In this document: positions 17,609 through 27,269 of the stretch, one piece after another | How positions within the stretch are numbered: position 1 is the first letter of the stretch | How the letters are laid out: every line of letters begins with the position of its first letter | DNA from: Flavivirga rizhaonensis | GTDB taxonomy: Bacteria > Bacteroidota > Bacteroidia > Flavobacteriales > Flavobacteriaceae | NCBI RefSeq assembly: GCF_004791695.1 | Contig: NZ_SRSO01000030.1 | Location: 1-57,876 of the forward strand | Direction: 5' to 3' | Length of the DNA: 57,876 nucleotides | Program-made: the position numbers and the translations under genes | The notes under the pieces: generated by a model | Databases searched by the model: none | What the model was told of the DNA's origin: nothing | The model's input: only the letters and a program-made list of their open reading frames with translations

Positions 17609-20029
17609 ATGAAAATATTTTTACTTATTCTTTTATCAATTTTACTAATTCATAGCGCTAAAGCTCAATCTGATACGTATGAATTGTCCTTTAAAGTTAA
17701 AAATCAAAATACCAATGAAAATTTGGAGGATACCCAGATTTATATAACGCCGTGTAATTGTGGAGGAGTTACCAATATAGATGGTTCTTTTGCAATAAAT
17801 TTACCCAAAGGGGAATACAATTTAAGCATCACTTATATAGGATTTAAATCGCATAATCAAAAGATTTTATTAGATAAGAATATACTTATAGAAGTAGCTT
17901 TGGAAGAAGCCCAGGAGCAATTGTCTAAAATAATACTAAGAGCTAAAAAAGCAAATGATAATATAGATAGGCCTCAAATGGGGGCGATACAATTAGAAGC
18001 AGAAGAAATTAAAAAATTACCTTCAGCATTGGGAGAGATTGATGTATTAAAAGGTGTTACTTTATTAGCAGGAGTTAATAATGCAGGCGATGTAAGTAAT
18101 GGGCTTTCCGTTAGGGGAGGATCGTTAGATCAAAACCTCATTTTATACGATTATGCGCCAGTATTTAACCCAACACATTTATTTGGTCTTTTTTCAGTTT
18201 TTACGCCAGATGTACTATCATCTATAGATTTATATAGAGCAAATATTCCTTCCAGATATGGAGGTAGAGTGGCTTCAGTTTTAGATGTTAAAGTGAGAAA
18301 CCCTTACATAGATAAATTTAAGTTAAGTGGTGGTATAGGTTTAGTGTCTACCCGCTTAACTGTCGAAACACCATTAATAAAAGATAAATTAACAGTTGTT
18401 GCTGGTGTTAGAGCTGGTTTAACAGATTTTTTACTACCTGTTTTTTCTGAAAGATTGAAAAATACAAAGGCTAAGTTTGGTGATGCTACCGTAAAATTAA
18501 TGTATTTACCAACCAATAAAGACCAATTAACCTTTACAGGATTTTATAGTAAGGACTTTTATCAATTAGATTTAATAACCAAAGTACAAAATGTAAATGC
18601 AAAAAGTAATCAGTATGATTTTGGAATGCTAAATGGCACACTTAATTGGCAACATGCATTTAATAATAAAACGAGTTTAAAAACAATTTTAGTAAGCAGT
18701 AAATACACACCGCAGATTATCTTTCCCGAATTTGGGAATAATAATGAAATCAGATTTCAATCTAGAATAAATTATTTAAGCCTTATATCAGAATTAAAAA
18801 AGAATGTCAATAATGAATTTGATTATTATGCTGGAATACAGGTTAATAAATACAAAATTGAGCCAGGGAATTTAAATCCAGGTAGTGCAGATAGTGTACT
18901 TCCAGTATCGTTAAATTCTGAAACCAGTTATGAGTTATCAGGATACTTAAATGCCAATTGGTCTCCAACAGACAAACTATCTTTATCAGCAGGATTACGT
19001 TATAATCATTTTAGGTTAGTAGGGCCATATACTCTGGCAAGTTTTGATGAAACAGGAGAAACCATTTCAGATACTAAAGAATTTAAAAAAGGAGATTTAG
19101 TAAAATCTTACAACGATTTTGAGCCCAGATTAGGACTTTCATACAAGTTAAATAAAAAAACATCTGTTAAAGCCAGTTATGCTATAATAAACCAGTACCT
19201 TCAAAATGTGTACAACAGTACAACACCTATCCCTACATCGCGCTGGAAAATGTCAGACACCAATATAAAACCACAAAGAGGAGAAACTTATGGCTTAGGT
19301 TTTTATCATAATTTCAGAGAAGATGATAAAATGCTAACCATGGGGTTAGAAGGCTATTATAGAGACACTAAAAATGTATTGAGTTACAAACCTGGTGCAG
19401 ATTTTTTTCTTCAAGAATATTTAGAGCGAGATGTTGTTCAGGGTATAGGTAAGGCTTATGGTGTCGAGTTTAGTCTTAAAAAACCAAAAGGAGATGTTAA
19501 TGGTTGGATTAATTATACATGGGCTAAAAGTCGATTAAAATCTTACAACGAAAATCTGGCCGATCGAGTAAATAACAATAATTGGTATCCATCTGATTTT
19601 GATAGAACTCATGTTGTCAATGCTACTATTAATTTAGAAGGTGATAAATATAATACCTTTAGTTTTAATTTCACAGGACAAACAGGTAGACCTTACACAG
19701 TTGCAAATGCAGTTGTTAAAGTAGATGATTTAGAGGTTCCAATATTTATAGATAGAAACAATGCACGTCTTCCTATATATCATCGTTTAGACCTTTCTTG
19801 GAATGTTCACTTTAGTGGTAGCAAAAAGAATAAAAGATGGAAAAATGATTGGACTTTTACTATTTATAATATTTATAGTAGAAAAAACCCATTTAATATT
19901 TATTATACACAACGTACAGAAGAAAGATTAAATAGAGTCATTTTTCAAGATAGCCCTTTAGGTTCGTTTCAACTTTCTGCTTTAAATAGTCCTTTATTAT
20001 CTTTAACTTATAATTTTACATTTCAATAG
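17609..20029 (+). CDS. TonB-dependent receptor with carboxypeptidase-like regulatory domain
   Basis: An 806-residue outer-membrane receptor. Signal peptide (MKIFLLILLSILLIHSAKAQ), carboxypeptidase-regulatory-like domain (about 22-105, NIDGSFAINLPKGEYNLSI), plug (about 115-235, LPSALGEIDVLKGVTLLAG and SNGLSVRGGSLDQNLILYD), then a barrel ending in LSLTYNFTFQ. It is not SusC-like in length or plug sequence. It belongs to the shorter receptor group that pairs with DUF4249 proteins, and the pair is kept here. The next gene, a mutarotase-like protein, starts three bases after its stop, so the three genes look like one transcript. Confidence 0.9.
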   Translation: MKIFLLILLSILLIHSAKAQSDTYELSFKVKNQNTNENLEDTQIYITPCNCGGVTNIDGSFAINLPKGEYNLSITYIGFKSHNQKILLDKNILIEVALEEAQEQLSKIILRAKKANDNIDRPQMGAIQLEAEEIKKLPSALGEIDVLKGVTLLAGVNNAGDVSNGLSVRGGSLDQNLILYDYAPVFNPTHLFGLFSVFTPDVLSSIDLYRANIPSRYGGRVASVLDVKVRNPYIDKFKLSGGIGLVSTRLTVETPLIKDKLTVVAGVRAGLTDFLLPVFSERLKNTKAKFGDATVKLMYLPTNKDQLTFTGFYSKDFYQLDLITKVQNVNAKSNQYDFGMLNGTLNWQHAFNNKTSLKTILVSSKYTPQIIFPEFGNNNEIRFQSRINYLSLISELKKNVNNEFDYYAGIQVNKYKIEPGNLNPGSADSVLPVSLNSETSYELSGYLNANWSPTDKLSLSAGLRYNHFRLVGPYTLASFDETGETISDTKEFKKGDLVKSYNDFEPRLGLSYKLNKKTSVKASYAIINQYLQNVYNSTTPIPTSRWKMSDTNIKPQRGETYGLGFYHNFREDDKMLTMGLEGYYRDTKNVLSYKPGADFFLQEYLERDVVQGIGKAYGVEFSLKKPKGDVNGWINYTWAKSRLKSYNENLADRVNNNNWYPSDFDRTHVVNATINLEGDKYNTFSFNFTGQTGRPYTVANAVVKVDDLEVPIFIDRNNARLPIYHRLDLSWNVHFSGSKKNKRWKNDWTFTIYNIYSRKNPFNIYYTQRTEERLNRVIFQDSPLGSFQLSALNSPLLSLTYNFTFQ

Positions 20030-20032
20030 CGT

Positions 20033-21025
20033 ATGAATTTTTATAACACTTTAATAATGTTATTTTTTATTGTAAACACAATAAATACAAATCATATTCA
20101 GAATACAGTATCTCCTAAATACCCTTACGCTACTTTAAAAAACGATGCACTAGAAGTCACAATTTTACTTCCAGATAAGGATAAAGGCTACTATCGTGGT
20201 GTGAGGTTCGATTGGTCAGGTATTATTGCACAGGTAACATATGATCATCACACCTATTTTAAGAATTTGGAAGACAATGATTTTGAATACCCAAACACAA
20301 GTCATGACCCAACAAACCCTGGATTAGCTACTGGTACAGCCGAAGAGTTTAGAGATCCACTTGGCTATGACGAGGCAAAAATAGGCGAGCCCTTTGTGAA
20401 AGTTGGTGTTGGCGTATTGGAAAAATTAACAAACGATCCTTACCATTGGGACTATCGTTATAAATTGATAAAATCTGCGGAATGGGAAATAGAACACCAC
20501 AAAGATAGCATACGTTTTACGCAAAAACTAAGCACAGATTTTGGATATGCTTATGAATACACAAAAACCATAATTCTTAACCCAGATGCTCCAGAAATAA
20601 CAGTATCCCATTCGCTAAAAAATACAGGGAGTAAAACAATTGAAACCAATCCGTATTGCCATAATTATTTCAAATTTGATAATGATGCCATAGGAAGTCA
20701 TTACAAATTGAGTTTTCCAAATTCTATTGAACCTGAGTCAGACTTTGGATCAAAAGCATATTTCACTCAAAATGAATTAAAAATTAAAGGTACTCTAAAG
20801 GATTCTGCCGTAGTTCAAGGAAGTATAAAGACAAAAGATGCTAAAACATTTACACTGTTTAATTCTAAAAGTAAAACAACCACACTTGTAAGCTATGATG
20901 TTGCACCGGGGTTCTTTTACCTTTACGCTTGGAAAATTGCATATTGTCCAGAACCAATGGTTTTTATTGATATTTCAAGGGGAGAGTCTTTCAATTGGAG
21001 TTTTAGTTATGAGTTTAAGAAATAA
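20033..21025 (+). CDS. Aldose 1-epimerase/galactose mutarotase-like protein
   Basis: A 330-residue protein of the galactose mutarotase-like beta-sandwich superfamily. Visible elements are RGVRFDWSGIIAQVTYDHHTY near residue 50, the strand pattern EITVSHSLKNTGSKTIETNPYCHNYF with a histidine (about 185-212), and AWKIAYCPEPMVFIDISRGE near the end. It begins with a possible signal sequence, so it may act in the periplasm. It would interconvert sugar anomers, which suits the oxidative sugar pathway in the operon starting 330 bases downstream. It is, however, tightly coupled to the TonB receptor in front of it. The specific sugar cannot be read from the sequence. Confidence 0.7.
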   Translation: MNFYNTLIMLFFIVNTINTNHIQNTVSPKYPYATLKNDALEVTILLPDKDKGYYRGVRFDWSGIIAQVTYDHHTYFKNLEDNDFEYPNTSHDPTNPGLATGTAEEFRDPLGYDEAKIGEPFVKVGVGVLEKLTNDPYHWDYRYKLIKSAEWEIEHHKDSIRFTQKLSTDFGYAYEYTKTIILNPDAPEITVSHSLKNTGSKTIETNPYCHNYFKFDNDAIGSHYKLSFPNSIEPESDFGSKAYFTQNELKIKGTLKDSAVVQGSIKTKDAKTFTLFNSKSKTTTLVSYDVAPGFFYLYAWKIAYCPEPMVFIDISRGESFNWSFSYEFKK

Positions 21026-21355
21026 ATAGAAAAGTATTGTGTTATCTTAATTATTCTAAAATAATGAGTTTAAGTGATTTTTTAAGATAGATTAAAGCAA
21101 TTTGTAGATATTATAGATCAATTATTAGGAAGGAACTTTTAATACATTTGTTATTCAAACTAAACTAAATTAAGTTGAGAATTCTTAATCTCAATTTCTA
21201 GACATTTAATACCGTGGTTTTGTGTCATATAAGATTGCGGTATTTTAATTTTAAATATTTATCATTTACAGTATGGAATATTTATATAGGTTTAGTGGTG
21301 TTTAGGATAATGCAAATAGATAGTAAATACTAATTACATAATCTAAATTTTAAAT
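21026..21355 (+). promoter_or_regulatory. Leader of the sugar-catabolic operon: possible promoter and hairpins
   Basis: A 330-base gap before the transporter gene. TACATTTG at 21143-21150 matches the TAnnTTTG -7 element, but the -33 region is poor. A hairpin with TTGAGA at 21175-21180 and TCTCAA at 21189-21194 follows. A second inverted repeat has AATACCG at 21208-21214 and CGGTATT at 21238-21244 and runs into T-rich sequence. The second could terminate the mutarotase transcript or act as a leader structure. No known riboswitch was recognised. Confidence 0.4.
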
Positions 21356-22768
21356 ATGAGTAAAATTTTTACAAAAAAAGATGCGGGAGGAGCTAATGCA
21401 TACTTATATTTTATATGTATTGTAGCAGCCTGTGGAGGCTTGCTTTTTGGCTATGATGCCGTAGTAGTTTCAGGAACAAATTCTCAGGTTGTTGAGCAAT
21501 TTTCGTTTACTAACGCTCAATTGGGGTTTTATGTTAGCTGTGTACTTTGGGGATGCGCTATAGGTTCTGGTGTTGCAGGTCCTATTTCAGATGCATTTGG
21601 TCGAAAAAAAACTTTGATGATTTCGTCCATTCTTATTTTTCTTTCTGCAACATGGAGTGGGTTTGCTCCAAATCCTACCAATTTAATATTTGCAAGATTG
21701 TTAGGAGGTTTTGGTATCGGAGCGGCTACCATGGTTTGTCCTTTGTATATCTCAGAAGTATCTCCAGAGAAGTTCCGTGGCCGAATGGTTACTTTATTTC
21801 AGTTAACCATAACCGTTGGTATCGTATTATGTGTATTTACAAATTGGGGTATTTTTAACTTCGCCACAAGCAACACTGGTGTTAGTACACTATCTCCATT
21901 TTGGAAATGGTTTGCTGTAGATGAAAATTGGCGTGCTATGTTTATGGCAGAGGCCATACCAGGAGTTCTTTTTTTGGTGTGTGCATTTTTTATTCCTGAA
22001 AGCCCTAGATGGTTGGTAAAGCGAAATAAGGCGGATGAAGCTGAAAGAATTCTTGCCAGAATTAATGGAAATACAAGAGCCAAAGAAATAAGAGATGAAA
22101 TAGCAGATACATTAACGGTAGAACAATCCGTCAAATTTTCTGATCTTTTTAGAAATAAGTTACGCAAACCCTTAATATTGGCTGTTTTAATTTGTGTGCT
22201 TTCAGAGGCATGTGGTGTTTCCGTAATATTTTATTATGGTCCGCAGATTTTTGAGGATGCAGGTTTCGATTTAGGCGGTTCTTTAGGTGGTTTCGCCAGT
22301 ATTGCATTAGTAAATTTTGTTGCTACTCTGTTTGCATTAGCCTTTGTAGATTCTGTTGGACGAAGAAAACTTTTGGCTTTTGGTGCTATAGGAGCGTTTT
22401 TTAGTCATATTGTCATTGGTTTATTATTTATGAATGGCGTTATGGGTTGGCCAATTGTAATTGCTATTAATGCATTTGTAGCATTTTTTGCTTGCGCTAT
22501 TGGTCCCGTAAAGTTTGTAATTGTATCAGAGATTTTCCCCAACCAAGTTCGAGGAAAAGCTATTGCTCTAGCTACTGTTTTTATTTGGATTACAAGTGCT
22601 TTAGTAGCGCAAGTGTTCCCAATAATGGAAGCGGCAACATCGCCAGGAGTTATCTACTTCTTTTTTGCGGCAGAATTAGTGTTGTTATTGCTAGTAGTTA
22701 AATTCCTTATGCCAGAAACTAAAGGACGTACAATTGAGGACATAGAACGTTCGTGGTTAAAACATTAA
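21356..22768 (+). CDS. Sugar porter family MFS transporter
   Basis: A 470-residue, 12-span transporter of the MFS sugar porter group (XylE/GLUT-like). Family signatures are present: GGLLFGYDAVVVSGT in helix 1, the D-x-x-GRKK loop (DAFGRKKT), PESPRWLVKRNK after helix 6 and PETKGRTIEDIE at the C-terminus. Such proteins usually carry monosaccharides by proton symport through the inner membrane. It is the first gene of a tight operon with catabolic enzymes and two GH29 enzymes, so the cargo is inferred to be the sugar those enzymes release. It is not the FucP type of fucose permease. Confidence 0.92.
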   Translation: MSKIFTKKDAGGANAYLYFICIVAACGGLLFGYDAVVVSGTNSQVVEQFSFTNAQLGFYVSCVLWGCAIGSGVAGPISDAFGRKKTLMISSILIFLSATWSGFAPNPTNLIFARLLGGFGIGAATMVCPLYISEVSPEKFRGRMVTLFQLTITVGIVLCVFTNWGIFNFATSNTGVSTLSPFWKWFAVDENWRAMFMAEAIPGVLFLVCAFFIPESPRWLVKRNKADEAERILARINGNTRAKEIRDEIADTLTVEQSVKFSDLFRNKLRKPLILAVLICVLSEACGVSVIFYYGPQIFEDAGFDLGGSLGGFASIALVNFVATLFALAFVDSVGRRKLLAFGAIGAFFSHIVIGLLFMNGVMGWPIVIAINAFVAFFACAIGPVKFVIVSEIFPNQVRGKAIALATVFIWITSALVAQVFPIMEAATSPGVIYFFFAAELVLLLLVVKFLMPETKGRTIEDIERSWLKH

Positions 22769-22802
22769 AAATGTATCTTTAATAATATCTAATATAAGTA
22801 TA

Positions 22803-23495
22803 ATGAATCTTTGGAAAGATGATAATGAGTTGTTTCAACTTGCGAAAAAAGAGCTTTTTGTTGCTCTGGTGGGAGACGTTATGGATAAAATGGGGCTTTT
22901 GCACCAATTTTTGCCACAACAAATAAAACCTTTAAATACTGAAATGGTTGTAATAGGCAGGGCTTTCCCTGTTTTAGAAGCTGATGTATATGCTGAAAAA
23001 TTAGAAGGAACTGCAAATCCAATAATGGCTAAACCTTTTGGAATTATGTTTGAGGCTTTAGATAGTCTCAAAAAAAATGAAGTATATATATGTTCTGGTT
23101 CTTCTTATAACTATGCACTATGGGGCGGTTTAATGAGCACTAGAGCCATGAAATTGGAAGCTTCGGGAGCTGTTGTTAATGGTTTTTCTAGAGATACCAA
23201 CGAAATACTCCGTTTGGATTTTCCAACGTTTTCGGCAGGTACTTATGCGCAAGACCAAGGCCCAAGAGGTAAAGTGATCGACTATGGATTACCTATTGAG
23301 TTTGGGGGTGTTCCAGTAAATCCAGGAGATGTGGTTTACGGCGATAGGGATGGTGTAGCAATCGTGCCGTCTCATGCTGTAGAAGAAGCTTTTGCTTTGG
23401 CATTAGAAAAATCTAGAGGAGAGAAAACAGTTCAGAAAGCTTTAGAGAATGGAATGAGTACCGTTGAAGCTTTTGAGACTTTCGGAATTATGTAA
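22803..23495 (+). CDS. RraA-like aldolase family protein
   Basis: A 230-residue protein of the RraA/HMG-aldolase-like fold. The N-terminal LFVALVGDVMDKMG and the GYxxGxF-like centre of the family are recognisable. The motif GAVVNGFSRDTNEI keeps the Arg-Asp pair (near 130-131) that marks metal-dependent pyruvate aldolases rather than the RNase E regulator. The C-terminal VNPGDVVYGDRDGVAIVPSH is also typical. A retro-aldol cleavage yielding pyruvate from a 2-keto-3-deoxy acid fits its place between a sugar porter and a UxaA-type dehydratase. The substrate is inferred. Confidence 0.75.
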   Translation: MNLWKDDNELFQLAKKELFVALVGDVMDKMGLLHQFLPQQIKPLNTEMVVIGRAFPVLEADVYAEKLEGTANPIMAKPFGIMFEALDSLKKNEVYICSGSSYNYALWGGLMSTRAMKLEASGAVVNGFSRDTNEILRLDFPTFSAGTYAQDQGPRGKVIDYGLPIEFGGVPVNPGDVVYGDRDGVAIVPSHAVEEAFALALEKSRGEKTVQKALENGMSTVEAFETFGIM

Positions 23496-23506
23496 ATAAT
23501 TAAATT

Positions 23507-23788
23507 ATGTCCAGTAGAAAAATTATAGTGCTCAATGCATCAGATAACGTGGGTGTTGTTATTTCCAACCTTAGTAAAGACGAAAAAATTACTATAGACG
23601 GAGAGGCAATCTGTGCAATTTCAGACATCGATTTTGGTCATAAAATAGCACTTAAGGATTTACCTATTGGAGCTCTTGTTAAAAAATATGGTGTACCTAT
23701 TGGAGTTATAACACAACAGGTGCATGCAGGTGAGCATATACATGTGCATAACATGGAAAGTTTATACATGAAACAGTTTACTAAATAA
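23507..23788 (+). CDS. UxaA-family dehydratase, small (SAF-domain) subunit
   Basis: A 93-residue SAF-domain protein equal to the N-terminal part of altronate/galactarate dehydratases. It starts KIIVLNASDNVGVVISN and has the histidine-rich HAGEHIHVHNMES near the end. In UxaA and GarD this domain is fused to the catalytic part; here it is a separate gene ending two bases before the large subunit. The same split is known for C. jejuni Cj0482/Cj0483 in L-fucose use and for sulfolactate sulfo-lyase SuyA/SuyB. The neighbours favour a sugar acid dehydratase. Confidence 0.82.
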   Translation: MSSRKIIVLNASDNVGVVISNLSKDEKITIDGEAICAISDIDFGHKIALKDLPIGALVKKYGVPIGVITQQVHAGEHIHVHNMESLYMKQFTK

Positions 23789-23790
23789 TC

Positions 23791-24981
23791 ATGTTAAAAG
23801 GATATTTAAGACAGGATGGTAAAAAAGGCATTCGAAATTATGCGCTGGTGGCGTACACGGTAGAATGTGCCCATCATGTTGCTAGAGAAATACAATATAA
23901 TTTTAGAGATAAAGGCGTACATGTTATTGGTTTTCATGGATGCGCACCAAACGATTATGCCAACCAAATGATGCAAGCACTTTGTACGCATTCCAATGTT
24001 GGTGCGGTATTAATTGTTTCCTTGGGCTGTGAAAACTTAAATAAGGAAGCGTTAGAAAAACAAGTCATCGCTTCGGGTAGACCAGCAAAAACCATAACGA
24101 TTCAGCAATCTAAAGGAAGTAGAAATTCAATAGATATAGGAAAGGCGTGGATTAAACAACAGGTTGAAATCCTTCAAAATACACCCACAGTAAATATGGC
24201 CATGGACGAGTTAATTGTTGGTACTATTTGTGGAGGGTCTGATGCCACTAGTGGAATTACAGCAAATCCCGTAATAGGAAAAGTTTTTGATAGTATCTTA
24301 GAACAAGGAGCTACAGCTATTTTTGAAGAAACAGGAGAGCTAATAGGTTGTGAACATATCATGGCTGAAAGAGCATCTACCCCAGAGTTGGCTAAACAAC
24401 TTGTTAAAACAGTCGATAAGGCCAAAGATTATTACATGAAAATGGGCTTCGGAAGTTTTTCGGATGGGAATGCCAAAGGCGGTTTATCTACTATCGAAGA
24501 AAAATCAATGGGTGCATATAGCAAAAGTGGCAATTCCAAAATTAAAGGTATTATAAAGCCTGCAATTTGTCCTACAACCAGTGGTTTGTATTTGTTGGAT
24601 GTTGTTCCAGATGGCGAACCCATGTTTGGATGGCCAAATGCTAACGATAATGCCGAAATAGCAGAGTTAATAGCCTGTGGATCTCATGTTGTGCTATTTT
24701 CAACTGGTAGGGGTTCAGTAGTAGGTTCTGCGGTTGCGCCAGTCATAAAAATTTGTGCAAATCCAGAAACTTATAATAATCTTGCTGAAGATATGGATAT
24801 TAACGCAGGTAAAATTTTAAATGGAGAAGCCACATTAAATGAGGTTGCCGATGAATTAGAACAATGTATTTTGAATTTAGGAAACGGAAAGCTATCCAAA
24901 TCTGAAGAATTGTTGCATCAAGAATTTCAACTCGCTTATAAAAAGTTTAATCAACTAGAACCTGGTTGTTTACCAGGATAA
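23791..24981 (+). CDS. UxaA-family dehydratase, large catalytic subunit
   Basis: A 396-residue protein equal to the C-terminal part of altronate/galactarate dehydratases. It begins MLKGYLRQDGKKGIRNYALV. It contains FHGCAPND, the GTICGGSDATSGITANP segment near residues 145-165 and conserved cysteines and glutamates (GCEHIMAERA), typical of metal-dependent UxaA enzymes. With the preceding small subunit it should dehydrate a sugar acid to a 2-keto-3-deoxy acid. Substrate by context: L-fuconate or L-galactonate. The alternative, sulfolactate sulfo-lyase, has the same architecture but no sulfonate genes are near. Confidence 0.82.
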   Translation: MLKGYLRQDGKKGIRNYALVAYTVECAHHVAREIQYNFRDKGVHVIGFHGCAPNDYANQMMQALCTHSNVGAVLIVSLGCENLNKEALEKQVIASGRPAKTITIQQSKGSRNSIDIGKAWIKQQVEILQNTPTVNMAMDELIVGTICGGSDATSGITANPVIGKVFDSILEQGATAIFEETGELIGCEHIMAERASTPELAKQLVKTVDKAKDYYMKMGFGSFSDGNAKGGLSTIEEKSMGAYSKSGNSKIKGIIKPAICPTTSGLYLLDVVPDGEPMFGWPNANDNAEIAELIACGSHVVLFSTGRGSVVGSAVAPVIKICANPETYNNLAEDMDINAGKILNGEATLNEVADELEQCILNLGNGKLSKSEELLHQEFQLAYKKFNQLEPGCLPG

Positions 24982-24993
24982 TATTATAGAATA

Positions 24994-25758
24994 ATGAATT
25001 TGTCACAATTCAGTTTAAAAGGAAAAACGGCTCTAATAACGGGCGGAGGTTCAGGTATTGGTTTAGGTATTGCAAAGTCTTTTGTTGAAGCAGGTGGTAG
25101 TGTAGTGATTATTGGAAGAACAGAATCAACCCTAGCAAGCGCTTGTATCGAATTAGGAGAAAATTCAAGCTACTATGTGTTCGATATTACCAATCAATCA
25201 GGTATGAAGAAATTGGTTTTACAAATTATTAAAGATTGTGGTCCCATCCATACCCTTGTGAATAATGCAGGGATTCACTTAAAAGCCACTGTCTCAGAAA
25301 CTACAGATGAAGGTTTTTTAAAAATTATCCAAACCCATTTGCTAAGTTCATTTACACTAAGCCGTGAAGTGATGGAATCCATGAAGAGACACGATATTAA
25401 AGGTTCTGTTATTATGATTAGTTCCATGACGGGGATTATGGCGATGACAAAAGTTGTAGCTTATACCAGTGCTAAAACGGGTATGTTAGGGTTAATGAGA
25501 GGGTTATTAGCCGATTATGCCGAAGATGGTATTCGTGTAAATTCTATAGCACCTGGTTGGATAGAATCTAAAATGTTACACCAAGCATTGGATAGTGATA
25601 CTGAAAGAAAAAATAAAATTTTAAACCGAATTCCATTTAAACATTTCGGGAAACCAGAAGATATAGGAAATGCCGCTGTCTTTTTAGCATCCAATGCTTC
25701 AGTTTATATAAATGGCGTTTTATTGCCTGTTGATGGTGCTGCTGCGGTTGGTTTTTAG
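24994..25758 (+). CDS. Short-chain dehydrogenase/reductase
   Basis: A 254-residue classical SDR oxidoreductase. It has the cofactor motif TGGGSGIGLGIA near residue 17, NNAG near 90, a catalytic Ser in MISSMTG (near 143), Tyr157 and Lys161 in AYTSAKTG, and the C-terminal VYINGVLLPVDGA. It resembles sugar or sugar-acid dehydrogenases such as gluconate 5-dehydrogenase, KduD and the FucX L-fucose dehydrogenase of C. jejuni. In this operon it is the only oxidoreductase. It may oxidise the L-sugar to its lactone or act on the keto-deoxy acid. Which step it performs cannot be decided from sequence. Confidence 0.85.
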   Translation: MNLSQFSLKGKTALITGGGSGIGLGIAKSFVEAGGSVVIIGRTESTLASACIELGENSSYYVFDITNQSGMKKLVLQIIKDCGPIHTLVNNAGIHLKATVSETTDEGFLKIIQTHLLSSFTLSREVMESMKRHDIKGSVIMISSMTGIMAMTKVVAYTSAKTGMLGLMRGLLADYAEDGIRVNSIAPGWIESKMLHQALDSDTERKNKILNRIPFKHFGKPEDIGNAAVFLASNASVYINGVLLPVDGAAAVGF

Positions 25759-25784
25759 TGATACATAGTATAATTTCTAGCAAA

Positions 25785-27254
25785 ATGAAAAATAATAAAA
25801 TTAAACATCGAACAATTAATATTGTAACTGTATTAGTGTTGTTTGTCAGCTTAATGCAATGCAAAAAATCACAAAGTACCTCTATTAAAGAAGAGGTGTC
25901 CGATTCTAAAAAAACCTTGTATCAACTGCAAAGTGAATTCATAGATCAAAGATTTGGCATGTTTATCTGTTATAATATTATGTCTTATGGGGCGTATTGG
26001 GGAGAGGCAAATTACCCTATTACATCTTTTAATCCGCAAAAATTAGATTGTAATCAATGGGCAGATGCAGCCATTTCTGCTGGAATGAAATACGGATTGT
26101 TAACTACTAAACACCATGAAGGTTTTTGTCTATGGGATAGTAAATATACAGAGTATGATGTAGCATCTACAGCATATAAAAAAGACATTGTAAAGCAGTA
26201 TGTTGATGCTTTTCGAGAGAGAAATTTAGGAATAGGACTATATTATTCAATATGGGATTCTACGCATAATGTGGTTAAAGATAGTATTGATGATACAAAG
26301 CTTCAATTTATAAAAGGTCAACTAACCGAATTATTAACAAATTATGGAAAAATAGATTATTTCGTAATTGATGGTTGGTTTTGGCGAATGGGGCATAATG
26401 AAGTCCCATACCATGAAATAAGGGATTTAATCAGAGAACTTCAGCCAGAGTGTCTTATCACAGATCATACGCATTTACAAGCGCCCTACCATATGGAAAT
26501 TCCATATTTCGAAGGACCGCTTGGAGCATACCCTCCAGAAGATAATACCATGGCCACCACACTTGGTCATTGCAGTTTAAAAGGTAATGGGTGGTTTTGG
26601 AATGAAGAAACACCAAATGGTATGAAGCCAAATGATGGTGTTGATGTAGTAGTTGAAAAACTAAAGACTTGTGAAATTAGATATTGCAATTTTATGTTGA
26701 ATTGCATGCCAAATAGAGATGGTTTATTAGATACAATTTACATAAATATGCTTTCTGAAATTGGAAAGAAGTGGCAGGCAGATACTACTAGAAAAGCATT
26801 ACCGAATGATAAGGTACAAGTTGCAGTTTCCGTACCAATTAAATCTGTAGAAGCTAGTAGTGGTATAGCAGATTATCTTATTGATAGCCGACAAGTAGAA
26901 GGGGGGAATTTTAATGTGTGGGAGTCAGACTCGAAATATCCACAAAATATAGTAATGGATTTGGGGGAAGTTCAAAAAGACCTGGATGTTTTGGTTATCG
27001 TACAAAACCACAGAAGTATACCGCCCCCGCAAATTGCCTTAGCCGAAGGGAATGTTACCAAGTGTAAACTTTATGCAAGTGTAGATAATATAAACTATGA
27101 AGAAGTAGCATTTCAAACGTGGAAACCAGATGCTAATTATCGAGCTATGGGCTTTAAAAAGAGTGTTGCGAGATATCTTAAACTGGAAATATTGGAGGCA
27201 AATGGTGCCTCTGCAATTATAAACGAATTAGAAGTTGGAAAAACATCTTATTAA
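25785..27254 (+). CDS. GH29 alpha-L-fucosidase-like lipoprotein A
   Basis: A GH29 enzyme of about 489 residues. The lipoprotein signal ends LMQC; a GTG at 25758 is open but the ATG at 25785 gives the proper signal. GH29 marks are TTKHHEGFCLWDSKYTEYD (near 105), the nucleophile Asp in DYFVIDGWFW (near 196) and NFMLNCMPNRDGLL (near 300). A C-terminal beta-sandwich resembling F5/8-type or NPCBM domains runs from about 345 (SVEASSGIADYLIDSR). It removes terminal alpha-L-fucose or alpha-L-galactose. It is very similar to the next gene, a tandem duplication, and directly follows the sugar-acid genes, so hydrolase and catabolism share one operon. Confidence 0.9.
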   Translation: MKNNKIKHRTINIVTVLVLFVSLMQCKKSQSTSIKEEVSDSKKTLYQLQSEFIDQRFGMFICYNIMSYGAYWGEANYPITSFNPQKLDCNQWADAAISAGMKYGLLTTKHHEGFCLWDSKYTEYDVASTAYKKDIVKQYVDAFRERNLGIGLYYSIWDSTHNVVKDSIDDTKLQFIKGQLTELLTNYGKIDYFVIDGWFWRMGHNEVPYHEIRDLIRELQPECLITDHTHLQAPYHMEIPYFEGPLGAYPPEDNTMATTLGHCSLKGNGWFWNEETPNGMKPNDGVDVVVEKLKTCEIRYCNFMLNCMPNRDGLLDTIYINMLSEIGKKWQADTTRKALPNDKVQVAVSVPIKSVEASSGIADYLIDSRQVEGGNFNVWESDSKYPQNIVMDLGEVQKDLDVLVIVQNHRSIPPPQIALAEGNVTKCKLYASVDNINYEEVAFQTWKPDANYRAMGFKKSVARYLKLEILEANGASAIINELEVGKTSY

Positions 27255-27269
27255 TTAAACCTTAAAAAA

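Noticed and set aside
20033..21025. Mutarotase-like protein as a polysaccharide lyase or GH domain
   Set aside because: Length and strand pattern fit the stand-alone mutarotase superfamily, and no lyase or hydrolase motif is visible.
21799..22167. 122-codon minus-strand ORF inside the transporter gene
   Set aside because: It lies wholly within a well-supported MFS gene and its sequence is a shadow of it.
22803..23495. RraA-like protein as regulator of RNase E
   Set aside because: It keeps the Arg-Asp pair of the aldolase branch and sits in a sugar-catabolic operon, so an aldolase role is more likely.
23507..24981. Split UxaA genes as sulfolactate sulfo-lyase SuyA/SuyB
   Set aside because: The architecture fits, but no sulfonate transporter or sulfolactate dehydrogenase is near, while fucosidases and a sugar porter are.
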